Source: Gammaproteobacteria bacterium (lineage in GTDB: Bacteria > Pseudomonadota > Gammaproteobacteria > Nitrosococcales > Methylophagaceae). Taken from it: a stretch of 5,428 bases of DNA. Under the pieces are notes generated by a model. That model was not told the origin of the DNA, made no database searches, and saw nothing but the letters and a program-made list of their open reading frames with translations. The DNA lies in assembly GCA_002400805.1 (NCBI GenBank), contig NVRG01000086.1, forward strand, positions 1-5,428. Reading direction: 5' to 3'. Below, piece by piece: positions 4,991-5,428 of the stretch. A program made the position numbers and the translations under genes. Each line of letters starts with the position of its first letter. The stretch's first letter is position 1.

Positions 4991-4994
4991 CCAG

Positions 4995-5024
4995 TCTACC
5001 AGACATACTTATTAACCTAAAACC
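4995..5024 (-). repeat. Copy 2 of the 30-bp direct repeat
   Basis: Matches positions 1-30 at 25 of 30 bases with a perfect 15-bp core at 5010-5024. It lies 4 nt upstream of the R'' of attC 4934-4990. With the adjacent 5025-5059 it seems to be all that remains of a cassette 3' end between that attC and the inverted-repeat element. No gene is visible in 4991-5059. Confidence 0.6.
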
Positions 5025-5059
5025 AAACTGCTTAATATTCAGTCAAGCTTTTCCACTTA

Positions 5060-5236
5060 GGGGTCCTGGGGATTTTCCCTCGTAAACGGACAAAGCTAAG
5101 CTAAGTCATTGATTTTTGACTGCCAAAGACATCGAATGTTGGTTTTCCTCAAAAATGTAATACCCCTCTGAAACCACCGACAACCGTGACTTACAGAGGG
5201 TTATGTCTTTTTACGGGGGGGAATCCCCAGGACCCC
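5060..5236. mobile_element. MITE-like non-coding element, 177 bp, with long inverted repeats
   Basis: Positions 5060-5074 (GGGGTCCTGGGGATT) and 5222-5236 are perfect 15-bp inverted repeats. Without gaps, the similarity extends to 24 of 27 (5060-5086 against 5236-5210) and more loosely to about 42 bp. The 90-100 bp between them hold no reading frame of note but do hold a secondary stem CCCTCTG/CAGAGGG (5164-5170, 5194-5200). Size, terminal inverted repeats and lack of coding fit a MITE or a non-autonomous IS derivative. No clear target-site duplication flanks it (CACTTA on the left, AATAATGG on the right), so an old insertion or a large folded repeat cannot be excluded. The parent IS family was not recognised. 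Confidence 0.7.
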
Positions 5237-5275
5237 AATAATGGACTGCGCTTTTATATCTCCTAGTCTTCATTA

Positions 5276-5282
5276 ATCTAAC
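5276..5282 (-). other. Lone attC/attI-type R' core, GTTAGAT
   Basis: Minus strand GTTAGAT fits GTTRRRY exactly, is followed after 12 nt by an AGGAG, and lies 91 nt from the plus-strand gene start. It could be the insertion point (attI or an attC R') of the cassette now split by the inverted-repeat element. No paired R''/L boxes were found, and a 7-mer core can occur by chance. Nothing else is evident in 5237-5372 apart from AT-rich sequence with a weak plus-strand promoter-like TTCACT...TAAAAT (19-nt spacing, 5305-5335). Confidence 0.2.
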
Positions 5283-5372
5283 TAGCTAAATGGGGTATAT
5301 ATTGTTCACTTTTATGCGAAAAAAACGGGTAAAATAGCCGTATCTCCAACACACAGGTGTATAAGGCTTTTT

Positions 5373-5428
5373 ATGACAACGTTAGACATAATTCGAACCA
5401 TCAATGAACCGGCCTTACGGCTTGAATT
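5373..5428 (+). CDS. 5' end of an unidentified gene, cut by the window edge
   Basis: ATG 5373 opens a frame that stays open to the end of the window (18 codons: MTTLDIIRTINEPALRLE). AAGG at 5363-5366 lies 6 nt upstream, and TAAAAT at 5330-5335 is a plausible -10. It is the only likely gene on the plus strand and diverges from the cassette genes, which is where an integron integrase would normally sit. The N-terminus does not resemble the IntI sequences I know, so it is more likely a chromosomal gene bordering the array or an inverted cassette gene. Too little is visible to name it. Confidence 0.55.
   Translation, partial: MTTLDIIRTINEPALRLE

Noticed and set aside
5373..5428. Plus-strand gene as integron integrase
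   Set aside because: Its 18 visible residues do not match the N-termini of known IntI proteins; position alone is not enough.

Overview
The window looks like part of a sedentary chromosomal integron of a Gram-negative, probably marine, gammaproteobacterium. The sequence is AT-rich, carries several lipoproteins with outer-membrane-type lipoboxes, and holds at least three attC-like recombination sites. All recognisable cassette genes lie on the minus strand. The best pair of attC sites (929-985 and 4934-4990) are both exactly 57 nt, align without gaps at about 65% identity, and share the TAACAA.../TTGAAA/CTCAAT/GTTATA landmarks. No integrase gene is visible.

Layout, reading the minus strand from right to left. 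(1) 5237-5428: the start of an unidentified plus-strand gene at 5373, preceded by an AT-rich region with a lone GTTAGAT core. (2) 5060-5236: a 177-bp non-coding MITE-like element with long inverted repeats. (3) 4991-5059: the 3' end of an eroded cassette. (4) A GNAT acetyltransferase cassette (gene 4595-4912, attC 4521-4592) whose product appears to have lost its acetyl-CoA-binding motif A by an in-frame deletion. (5) A run of about 3.6 kb without a recognisable attC. It encodes a 24-residue mini-lipoprotein, a 140-aa lipoprotein, a ferredoxin-like protein, a 177-aa lipoprotein, then a 324-aa lipoprotein and a translationally coupled 208-aa exported protein. (6) attC 929-985. (7) A cassette for a fluoroacetyl-CoA thioesterase-like (FlK-type) hot-dog enzyme. 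(8) attC 433-509. (9) A frameshifted GFA/CENP-V-family gene that runs towards the left edge.

The single-gene cassettes follow the usual plan: a ribosome binding site and start codon within about 35 nt of the cassette boundary, and a stop codon overlapping or adjacent to the next attC. They look like independent metabolic cargo, two of the three damaged. The lipoprotein block differs: it is polycistronic, with tight spacing and a 1-nt overlap. It has its own likely sigma70 promoter at 2936-2965, and related 3' modules follow each half. The block is a candidate uncharacterised cell-envelope system. Its function cannot be read from the sequence.
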